A stretch of 5,647 nt of DNA from Paracoccaceae bacterium (lineage in GTDB: Bacteria > Pseudomonadota > Alphaproteobacteria > Rhodobacterales > Rhodobacteraceae): NCBI GenBank assembly GCA_020832725.1, contig JAFIEC010000378.1, positions 1-5,647 on the forward strand. The letters are read 5' to 3'. Under the pieces are notes generated by a model that saw only the letters and a list, made by a program, of their open reading frames with translations, was not told the origin of the DNA and did no database searches. Of this stretch, positions 1 through 4,775 are shown one piece after another. How positions within the stretch are numbered: the stretch's first letter is position 1; every line of letters begins with the position of its first letter. The position numbers were made by a program, and so were the translations under genes.

Positions 1-495
1 CTCTACACCCGCAAGGGCAATCGCCCCGATGGGGCGCAGTTCGGGTTCAAAGTCGCGGGCGGGCGCATCCGGGGCCATGTCGACGGGATTATCGCCGATG
101 CGCCCGCGGCGCTGGGGCTGCGCACCCCGGCGCTTTGGGAATGCAAGACGATGAACGCCAGGAATTGGCGCGATACGGTCGCCCGGGGCGTGAGCGTCGC
201 CAAGCCGGTCTATGCCGCGCAGATCGCGCTCTATCAGGCGTACATGGAAGGGACGGTGCCGGGCATTTCGGCCGCGCCCGCGCTCTTCACCGCGATCAAC
301 AAGGACACGGCCGAGCTGCACCACGAGCTGGTGCCCTTCGATGCCGACTTGGCGCAGCGCATGTCGGATCGCGGTGTGCGGATCCTGCAGGCAACCGATG
401 CGGGCGAGTTGCTGCCGCGCATCGCCCGCAGCCCGGATTTCTTCGAGTGCCGCTTCTGCCCATGGTCCGAGCGCTGCTGGAGCCTGCCGGCATGA
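1..495 (+). CDS. PD-(D/E)XK nuclease, Cas4/RecB-like, 3' part only
   Basis: C-terminal 164 residues of a protein whose start lies before the window. By family it should be a metal-dependent DNA exonuclease of the RecB/Cas4 type acting in phage recombination or DNA-end processing. Seen directly: the nuclease core in the right order, GHVDG with Asp at codon 28 (82-84), WECKT with Glu at codon 47 and Lys at codon 49 (139-147), and a QxxxY motif (Gln codon 74, Tyr codon 78) typical of Cas4/AddB nucleases. The end carries Cys at codons 150, 153 and 159 (CxxC then five residues then C), matching three of the four ligands of the Cas4/AddB iron-sulfur cluster; the fourth normally lies N-terminal and would be outside the window. 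The TGA stop overlaps the ATG of the next gene in ATGA, implying translational coupling. No CRISPR array or other cas gene is visible, so a phage Cas4-like nuclease is favoured over an adaptation protein. Confidence 0.82.
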   Translation, partial: LYTRKGNRPDGAQFGFKVAGGRIRGHVDGIIADAPAALGLRTPALWECKTMNARNWRDTVARGVSVAKPVYAAQIALYQAYMEGTVPGISAAPALFTAINKDTAELHHELVPFDADLAQRMSDRGVRILQATDAGELLPRIARSPDFFECRFCPWSERCWSLPA

Positions 496-2765
496 GCGAC
501 GACACGATCATCCATTTCAACCCGTGGCGGGATTTCAATGACGCCGCGCCCACACCGGACGCGTTCGGGGTCGAACCCGACCCCGAGCAGATCGCTGCGT
601 TTCTCGATGTGGTCTTCGGCTATTGCGAGGGCCTCATTCCGGTGCGTGGGTTCGTGGACAAGGGGCAGGGCTTCGATGGGCGCCCGCACAACATCTGGAT
701 CCCGGCGGACGCAACGGCGCCCAAGAAGATGGCCACCTTCGCAAACTGGGCCTGGCGGGAGGGCGCTGCCGTCTACGTGATCCCGGGCACGGTGGCCGCA
801 CAGGGCGAGGCGCGCGCGACCGATGTGCTGCAGATGCAGACCATCGTCGTCGATCTCGACACAGGCGACATCGCGGCCAAGCTCGCGCATCTGCGCCATC
901 ATCTGGGTCGCCCCACGCTGGTCGTCGAAAGCGGCGGGCGCACGCCCGAGGGGCGCGACAAGCTGCATGTCTGGTGGCGGCTCAACGAGCCGGTCGACGG
1001 CGCGGATGTGGCCGAGATCTGCCGCCTGCGCGGCGAGATTGCCGCCAAGGTCGGTGGCGACACGCATTTCCGCTCGGCCCATCAGCCCATCCGGGTAGCC
1101 GGCAGTGTCTATCACAAGGGGGGCTTCCAGCGGATCGTCCGCATCGCCGAACAGGCCGATCACGAGGTCGATCTGGCCGAATTCGCCGAGGCCGTGGCGG
1201 AGATGCCGCCGCTCGATGGCATTGCGCAGACCACGGCACCTTCCGCCGACAAGCCCTCCATCGACGCGGTCCTCACCAACCCCGTCCGCGCGGCCGGTGA
1301 GGATGACTGGACCCGGTTTCAGGGCGCCAGCGCGGCCATCGGCCACTATCTGCGGCTGGTGCATGAGGGGCGCCTGTCGGGGTGCGAGGGCTGGGAGGCG
1401 ATCTGCGGCTACAATGCTGCCATGTTGCGCCCGAGCTGGCCGCTCGACCGGCTTCAGCGCGAGACCGAGCGGCTCTGGGCCCTCCATGTCGCGCGCAACG
1501 GCCCGGCGCAGGCTGCGCGGCAGGCGCCAAGGGTCGAGGCGTTCACGCTGGGCGCGCTGCTCGATGACACGAGCCCCATGCCCGACGACATCATCGCCCC
1601 GCGCGTCCTGACGCCGGGCGGGCTGCTGGTGCTGGGCGGGGCGCCCAAGGTCGGCAAGAGCGATTTCCTGATTTCCTGGCTCGTTCACATGGCCGCGGGC
1701 GTGCCGTTTCTCGGCTTCACGCCGCCGCGCCCCCTGCGCGTGTTCTACCTGCAGGCCGAGATCCAGTATCACTACCTACGCGAACGTCTGCAGGCCCTCG
1801 GGCTGGAGCCCCATCTGCTGGCTGCGGCGCGCGACGGGTTCGTGGCCACGCCCAAGCTCAAGCTCCTGCTCGACAGCAACGGCCTGCCGAATGTCATCGA
1901 GGCGGTGCGCGGCGCCTTTGGCGACCCGCCGGTCGACATTCTCTGCATCGACCCGATCCGCAACATCTTCGATGGCGGGCCGGACGGTGGCGGCGAGAAC
2001 GACAACGCCGCGATGATGTTCTTCCTCCAGGAGCGCATCGAGCCGCTGCGCGAAGCGGTCAACCCCGATTGCGGCGTGATCCTGGCCCACCACACGCGCA
2101 AGCTCGGCAAGACGCAGCTGCGGGAGGACCCGTTTCTGGCCCTCTCCGGTGCCAGCGCGCTGCGCGGCTTCTACACCTCCGGCCTGATCCTGCATCGCCC
2201 GGATGAGGAACGCCCCGAGCGCCGCCTCGAGATCGAGCTGCGCAACGGCCCGGCGCTGCCCTCGAAGCTGATCGACAAGCGCGCCGGCTGCTGGGTGGAA
2301 CTCGACCCCTCCGGCGAGCGCATCGTGCGGCGCGATTTCGGCGAGAAGCTCGATGCCGAGCGCATGCGCAAGCGCGATGTGATCCTGCAGCTTCTGCTCG
2401 ACGAGGCCGGGCGTGGCAAGCTCTACACCGCGCTGCAATTCGCCGAGAGCTACGAGAACCAGGCTGGCCTCGGCGGCAAGGACACAATCCGAGACCGCAT
2501 CAGCGTGCTCGCCACGAAAGGCGACATCAAGTTCGTCCGCGACGGCCGCCCGTTCGGCCTGCCGCGCTCCACCTCCAAATTCGGCTATCTCTGCGTCGAG
2601 GGCATGGTGTTCCCGAGCGATAGCGAGCTTGTCGATCCCGAGACCGGCGAGGTCCATCCCGGCGGCATCCCTGTCCTGCCCAGCACCTACAAATGCCCGC
2701 AGAGCGGCGCCCCGCTTCCCGTCGAGAACCCTTCTGTCTGGGTCTATCCGGAGGTCGAGGCATGA
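492..2765 (+). CDS. Primase-helicase fusion: RepB-like primase domain plus RepA/AAA ATPase
   Basis: 757 residues. Likely the replication initiator or replicative primase-helicase of the element. The N-terminal half resembles an archaeo-eukaryotic-type primase: VVDLD (Asp121, Asp123), then SGGR with KLHVWW (Ser147, His159), then GGDTHF...QPIRVAGSVYHKGG (Asp190, Arg201, Lys209), giving the DxD, xH and D motif order with no key residue obviously missing. A helical linker follows at about 260-350. The ATPase half has Walker A GAPKVGKS (383-390, Lys389), Walker B ILCID ending at Asp487, and ILAHHTRK (His533, His534, Arg536) as the sensor-like motif of RepA/RecA-fold hexameric helicases. The last ~130 residues look like a winged-helix DNA-binding region. 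The start at 492 is chosen for the 4-bp ATGA overlap with the upstream stop and GGAG at 479-482; the open frame extends upstream, but that part is out-of-frame translation of the nuclease gene. Directly downstream lies a dyad array that could be its origin. Primase activity itself is inference from motifs. Confidence 0.85.
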   Translation: MSDDTIIHFNPWRDFNDAAPTPDAFGVEPDPEQIAAFLDVVFGYCEGLIPVRGFVDKGQGFDGRPHNIWIPADATAPKKMATFANWAWREGAAVYVIPGTVAAQGEARATDVLQMQTIVVDLDTGDIAAKLAHLRHHLGRPTLVVESGGRTPEGRDKLHVWWRLNEPVDGADVAEICRLRGEIAAKVGGDTHFRSAHQPIRVAGSVYHKGGFQRIVRIAEQADHEVDLAEFAEAVAEMPPLDGIAQTTAPSADKPSIDAVLTNPVRAAGEDDWTRFQGASAAIGHYLRLVHEGRLSGCEGWEAICGYNAAMLRPSWPLDRLQRETERLWALHVARNGPAQAARQAPRVEAFTLGALLDDTSPMPDDIIAPRVLTPGGLLVLGGAPKVGKSDFLISWLVHMAAGVPFLGFTPPRPLRVFYLQAEIQYHYLRERLQALGLEPHLLAAARDGFVATPKLKLLLDSNGLPNVIEAVRGAFGDPPVDILCIDPIRNIFDGGPDGGGENDNAAMMFFLQERIEPLREAVNPDCGVILAHHTRKLGKTQLREDPFLALSGASALRGFYTSGLILHRPDEERPERRLEIELRNGPALPSKLIDKRAGCWVELDPSGERIVRRDFGEKLDAERMRKRDVILQLLLDEAGRGKLYTALQFAESYENQAGLGGKDTIRDRISVLATKGDIKFVRDGRPFGLPRSTSKFGYLCVEGMVFPSDSELVDPETGEVHPGGIPVLPSTYKCPQSGAPLPVENPSVWVYPEVEA

Positions 2766-2807
2766 CGCATCGGCCCTACGCACAACCGCGCAGATTCAAG
2801 TTGGGAG

Positions 2808-2830
2808 AGTTGGGAAACGCCTTCCCAACT
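2808..2830. repeat. Dyad 1, perfect 9-bp stem
   Basis: AGTTGGGAA (2808-2816), 5-nt spacer, TTCCCAACT (2822-2830). A near-copy AGTTGGGAG (2799-2807) stands directly in front, so this unit has two tandem 9-bp left arms, which could compete for the single right arm. Confidence 0.85.
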
Positions 2831-2875
2831 GGTTGCGCAGGCCCGCGCGGGGCTTCGGCGCATCACGCGGATTCA

Positions 2876-2898
2876 AGTTGGGAAGGGTTTTCCCAACT
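2876..2898. repeat. Dyad 2, perfect 9-bp stem
   Basis: AGTTGGGAA (2876-2884), 5-nt spacer GGGTT, TTCCCAACT (2890-2898). Both arms are exactly 68 bp from those of dyad 1, and the spacer length is the same although its sequence differs. Confidence 0.85.
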
Positions 2899-2941
2899 AC
2901 CTGCGCACGGCTGCGATGGCGCCCGTCGGGATGCGCAGATT

Positions 2942-2983
2942 CAAGTTGGGAAAGCATCGCCCGCACGGCGCCTTCCCAACTTG
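2942..2983. repeat. Dyad 3, perfect 11-bp stem with longer loop
   Basis: CAAGTTGGGAA (2942-2952) pairs with TTCCCAACTTG (2973-2983) across a 20-nt GC-rich spacer. The left arm keeps the 68-bp register; the right arm is displaced by 15 bp relative to dyads 1 and 2, as if the spacer had been expanded. Confidence 0.85.
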
Positions 2984-3028
2984 GAATTTCTCATGTTTCG
3001 CAGGCCCTTACGGCTCGTTTCAAGTTGT

Positions 3029-3096
3029 GGGGGTGAAAGCCACCCCCTTCGGGGGTGGGGAGAACGCCGCAAGGCGGGTTCTCCACTCCCACCCCC
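3029..3096 (+). promoter_or_regulatory. Structured leader with mutually exclusive hairpins before the resolvase gene
   Basis: Four arms are visible. A: GGGGGTG (3029-3035). B: CCACCCCC (3040-3047). C: GGGGGTGGGGAGAAC (3051-3065). D: GTTCTCC (3078-3084) plus CCCACCCCC (3088-3096). A pairs with B (7 bp, 5-nt loop); B pairs with C (8 bp, 3-nt loop); C pairs with D in a long hairpin: 9 bp, a bulge, about 6 bp, then GCC-GCAA-GGC, a GNRA-type tetraloop. A:B with C:D excludes B:C, the architecture of an attenuator or switch. No T-run follows, so an intrinsic terminator is not supported. The structure ends about 50 nt before the ribosome binding site. Regulation is inferred from base pairing only; it could instead be an origin-associated cruciform. 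Confidence 0.5.
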
Positions 3097-3146
3097 GGGG
3101 GCGTCGCGCGCGCGTGCTGCTGCCCCTCCCTTTCCATCCACCATAC

Positions 3147-3151
3147 GGGAG
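3147..3151 (+). promoter_or_regulatory. Ribosome binding site GGGAG of the resolvase gene
   Basis: GGGAG lies 9 nt before ATG 3161 and is the main reason for choosing that start in a frame that stays open back to 2762. CTCCC occurs at 3086-3090 and 3126-3130 and could pair with it, but each is only a 5-bp match. Confidence 0.65.
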
Positions 3152-3160
3152 ATGTTCGCC

Positions 3161-3697
3161 ATGAACCTTTCAACTGCTGCAGTACCCACAACCGATGCCC
3201 AGCCGATCCAGTCCATCGGCTCGGCACCGGGACGCCCCATCCTGGCCCTCTATCTGGGCACCACTACGGGATGGGCCCTCCTTGACGCTGACGGGCTGAT
3301 CCTCAGCGGCACGGCCAGTTTCCGCCCCGGCCGCTTCGACGGGGGCGGGATGCGCTTCCTGCGCTTCACCAACTGGCTAACCGAATTCGACCGGCTGAGC
3401 GGGCCGATCGCGAGCATCTGGTTCGAGGAGGTCCGTCGCCACGCCGCGACCGACGCGGCGCATGTCTATGGCGGGCTCATGGCCACGCTCACCTCATGGG
3501 CCGAACTGCGGGGCGTGCCCTATCAGGGCGTGCCGGTCGGCACCATCAAGCGCCACGCCACCGGCAAGGGCAATGCGAACAAGGACGCCATGTTGGCGGC
3601 CGCCCGGGCGCGGGGCTTCAGCCCGGCCGATGACAACGAGGCCGATGCCATCGCGATCCTGCTCTGGGCGATCGAGACCGGCGGGGGGCTGCAATGA
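3161..3697 (+). CDS. RuvC-like Holliday junction resolvase family protein, probable catalytic Asp replaced by Tyr
   Basis: 178 residues, RNase H fold. By family it would cut branched DNA made during phage replication and recombination. Seen: the strand-1 motif LALYLGTTTGWAL (28-40), WFEEVRRH with Glu89/Glu90, AHVYGGLMATL (100-110), GTIKRHATGKGNANKDAM (128-144), and ADDNEADAIAILLW with Asp157, Asp158, Glu160, Asp162. In homologues I recall, motif I reads LALDLGTTTGWAL, whose Asp is the first metal ligand of the RuvC fold; here residue 31 is Tyr (TAT, 3251-3253), one base from GAT. The remaining acidic residues are intact, so the fold is probably kept while catalysis is doubtful. ATG 3161 is preferred because of its ribosome binding site and because family proteins begin shortly before this motif. 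The alternative ATG 2762 would add 133 residues encoded by the repeat array. The stop overlaps the next gene in ATGA. Confidence 0.82.
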   Translation: MNLSTAAVPTTDAQPIQSIGSAPGRPILALYLGTTTGWALLDADGLILSGTASFRPGRFDGGGMRFLRFTNWLTEFDRLSGPIASIWFEEVRRHAATDAAHVYGGLMATLTSWAELRGVPYQGVPVGTIKRHATGKGNANKDAMLAAARARGFSPADDNEADAIAILLWAIETGGGLQ

Positions 3698-3894
3698 GGT
3701 GGCATCCCAAGGGCTATGGCGGCCAGCGCCGCGATCCGGAACAGGTCAAGCGCGAGGGCTGGCACGAACAGCGCGTGCTTGCCGTCGCGCTCGATGACGA
3801 ACGCCTGACCTGGCCCGAGCGGGAGCTGGTCCACCAACTCGGCGAGAAGCTCTATGGCGGGCAATCGGCCGGGCAGGGAGGCAGGCATGGATAA
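3694..3894 (+). CDS. Small conserved-looking hypothetical protein
   Basis: 66 residues; function unknown. The start overlaps the resolvase stop by 4 bp (ATGA), and the end overlaps the next gene by 8 bp, so it is held in a tightly packed operon, the main argument that it is real. A G-run at 3683-3688 could serve as ribosome binding site. The protein is charged and hydrophilic, with no signal peptide or membrane segment. HPKGYGGQRRDPEQVKREGW at the N-terminus and LDDERLTWPERELVHQLGEK in the centre look like the conserved parts; I recall similar short proteins before DUF6362 genes in Rhodobacterales prophages, without an assigned role. The glycine-rich last ten residues seem unstructured. Confidence 0.72.
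   Translation: MRWHPKGYGGQRRDPEQVKREGWHEQRVLAVALDDERLTWPERELVHQLGEKLYGGQSAGQGGRHG
3876..3881 (+). promoter_or_regulatory. Ribosome binding site GGGAGG of the DUF6362-like gene
   Basis: GGGAGG ends 5 nt before ATG 3887 and lies inside the preceding gene. It favours 3887 over the in-frame upstream ATG at 3854, which would add eleven residues. Confidence 0.7.
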
Positions 3895-4315
3895 GTGGAC
3901 GCCATCGCTGGTGGAAGCCCGGCTTGCCGAGGCCGCCTATGTCCTCAAGCGCCTGCCCGAACCCCGGCGCCGCGGTTACTTCAGTACCTGGCCAGAGGTT
4001 GTTCACAGCTTCGGCGACAAGGTCGGGCAGGAGCCCAGGCCCATGCGTGTGCGGCCCTCGCCGCAGGCGATCAGCCGGATGGAGGAAACGCTGACCTGGA
4101 CCGCCTGTCTCGAGCCCACCGACGGGAAGATCGTCTGGATGAAAGCCCATGGCGAACGGTGGAAAACCATCTGCTGGACGGTCGGGCTTGCACGCTCGGC
4201 CGCCCATCAGCACTGGCTCTACGGGCTTTGCGTCATCTCGTTGCATCTCAACCGTCGGCGGTTCAATCGCAACCTGTCCAAGCGGCGCGTGATCGAACTG
4301 GCCGGTGGCGCGTAA
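3887..4315 (+). CDS. DUF6362-like protein with HTH-like C-terminal half
   Basis: 142 residues. I recognise the pattern of a phage/prophage family annotated DUF6362: a W-T-P-x-L-V-E-x-R-L start (4-13), VLKRLPEPRRRGYFSTWPE (19-37), a basic proline-rich stretch (50-60), AISRMEETLTW (61-71), and GERWKTICWTVGLARSAAHQHWLYGL (89-114). The last segment reads like a helix-turn-helix related to sigma region 4 or small terminase/transposase HTHs: a helix ending at VG, a turn LARS, and a recognition helix AAHQHWLYGL. It therefore probably binds DNA, perhaps as a regulator of the module; the inverted repeats in the gaps on both sides are possible targets. That role is inference; no biochemical function for the family is known to me. 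The C-terminus (122-135) is very basic. It ends at TAA 4313-4315, where the operon-like packing breaks off into a 460-bp gap. Confidence 0.8.
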   Translation: MDKWTPSLVEARLAEAAYVLKRLPEPRRRGYFSTWPEVVHSFGDKVGQEPRPMRVRPSPQAISRMEETLTWTACLEPTDGKIVWMKAHGERWKTICWTVGLARSAAHQHWLYGLCVISLHLNRRRFNRNLSKRRVIELAGGA

Positions 4316-4372
4316 TGCTGCGTGCCAGCGGGGAAGATGTGCGGCGGACAGTTTTCGCTGGGACAAAAACGG

Positions 4373-4408
4373 CTCTCCCGGGCTACAAATCAGGTAAGCT
4401 CGGGAGAG
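4373..4408. repeat. 11-bp stem-loop downstream of the DUF6362-like gene
   Basis: CTCTCCCGGGC (4373-4383) pairs with GCTCGGGAGAG (4398-4408), with one G-T pair and a 14-nt AT-richer loop. It begins 57 nt after the stop. No T-run follows, so termination is only a possibility. Confidence 0.6.
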
Positions 4409-4438
4409 GCGCACGCGGCGCGGTCCCGAACAAAATCA

Positions 4439-4489
4439 TCCTTTCGTTGGCGCGGCCACTACGAAAGGAAAGGCGCTGATCCTTTCCTT
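4439..4489 (+). terminator. Two overlapping hairpins, possible terminator or switch
   Basis: Hairpin 1: TCCTTTCGT (4439-4447) with ACGAAAGGA (4461-4469), extended inside by TGGC (4448-4451) with GCCA (4455-4458). Hairpin 2: AAGGAAAGG (4465-4473) with CCTTTCCTT (4481-4489), a perfect 9-bp stem with a 7-nt loop. They share 4465-4469, so both cannot form fully. Hairpin 2 is followed only by TTG-rich sequence, not a true T-run, so the terminator call is weak; either could be a protein-binding dyad instead. Confidence 0.35.
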
Positions 4490-4530
4490 GTGCTCCACAC
4501 ACCCCGCCTGACAGCCCCCTGCAGCCGAGT

Positions 4531-4588
4531 TTGCGGTTCCTTCCTGGCGAAATCGTATGCTGGCGGGCTTGGCGCGCAATTTCGCCAG
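4531..4588 (+). promoter_or_regulatory. Possible promoter flanked by operator-like inverted repeat
   Basis: CTGGCGAAAT (4544-4553) and ATTTCGCCAG (4579-4588) form a perfect 10-bp inverted repeat with 25 bp between the inner ends. Just inside the left arm lies TATGCT (4556-4561), a passable -10 box, with TTGCGG (4531-4536) as a weak -35 box at 19 bp. If real, the arms sit in the spacer and past the -10, where a repressor would block polymerase. The inverted repeat is certain; the promoter is a guess. Confidence 0.3.
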
Positions 4589-4611
4589 CGACAGGGCCGG
4601 ATTTCTGGGAA

Positions 4612-4745
4612 GCCAGCCGGAAGCCGGACGTAAACATACCCCGCGCCAACCCCAATGAACGCTGGCCTCCAAGCCGGATACCCCGGACGCCGGTGGACCC
4701 CTCAAGGAGTCCAGCGCTGCATCCGGAGTCCGGAATCCGGCTGGC
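4612..4745. repeat. Long-spaced inverted repeat GCCAGCCGGA / TCCGGCTGGC
   Basis: Perfect 10-bp arms at 4612-4621 and 4736-4745, 114 bp apart. Extending outward and inward gives 15 of 18 matching positions. Such a spacing fits looping by a bound protein or the ends of a small inserted element; no flanking direct repeat was recognised. Confidence 0.55.
4707..4740. promoter_or_regulatory. Cluster of GANTC sites and 7-bp phased TCCGG repeats
   Basis: GAGTC at 4707, GAGTC at 4726 and GAATC at 4733 are three GANTC sites within 31 bp, the sequence methylated by CcrM in alphaproteobacteria. Overlapping them, TCCGG repeats at 4722, 4729 and 4736 with a strict 7-bp period. The cluster ends 36-39 bp before the methyltransferase start, where methylation-sensitive control would act. 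Site presence is direct; regulation is inference. Confidence 0.5.
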
Positions 4746-4775
4746 ATCCACGAGCAAGATGAAAGCACGCCGTCG

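Larger units (their letters stand above)
2788..3027. repeat. Iteron-like array of TTCAAGTTGGGAA / TTCCCAACT dyads
   Basis: Non-coding gap after the primase-helicase. TTCAAGTTG occurs at 2795, 2872, 2940 and 3019 (spacing 77, 68, 79). The 19-mer GCGCAGATTCAAGTTGGGA is perfectly repeated at 2788-2806 and 2933-2951. AGTTGGGAA lies at 2808, 2876 and 2944, exactly 68 bp apart, and each copy is followed by its inverted complement TTCCCAACT (2822, 2890, 2973). CGCAGGCCC also recurs at 2835 and 2999. The copies fall in different reading frames, so this is DNA- or RNA-level structure, not a protein repeat. Likely roles: replication-origin iterons for the adjacent primase-helicase, operators, or hairpins in the transcript. 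No DnaA box was recognised. The most AT-rich stretch is about 2977-2998, next to the third dyad. The function is inference. Confidence 0.8.
4316..4775. other. 460-bp gap rich in inverted repeats, no convincing gene
   Basis: No frame here shows a protein I recognise. A 54-codon frame starting at 4315 and an 81-codon frame from TTG 4531 exist but lack support. The gap holds a series of perfect inverted repeats (4373-4408, 4439-4469, 4465-4489, 4544-4588, 4612-4745), nine CCGG tetranucleotides between 4597 and 4740, and three GANTC sites between 4707 and 4737. It breaks an otherwise overlapping gene set, so it is either the control region of the methyltransferase gene or the scar of a lost gene. 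Confidence 0.65.

Noticed and set aside
135..491. N-terminal extension of the primase-helicase up to 135
   Set aside because: The stretch lies over the nuclease gene in another frame. The ATGA junction and GGAG at 479-482 place the start at 492.
234..1772. Long minus-strand open frame of 512 codons, and similar long antisense frames at 1776-2783
   Set aside because: These mirror the primase-helicase gene. In GC-rich coding DNA long antisense frames are common, and their sequence shows no family pattern.
2788..2983. CRISPR array
   Set aside because: Repeats are palindromic with 5-20-nt loops and irregular inter-repeat segments; no constant repeat-spacer pattern and no cas operon apart from a phage-type Cas4-like nuclease.
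3051..3096. Intrinsic terminator after the primase-helicase
   Set aside because: The hairpin is strong but is followed by GC-rich sequence without any T-run.
3126..3151. Sequestration of the resolvase ribosome binding site by CTCCC
   Set aside because: Only five base pairs over a 16-nt loop, which is too weak to call without probing data.
4315..4479. 54-codon open frame starting in the TAATG at the DUF6362-like stop
   Set aside because: Overlapping start is suggestive, but there is no recognisable protein sequence, it runs through two stem-loops, and the composition is Arg/Lys/Gly-rich as expected from GC-rich non-coding DNA.
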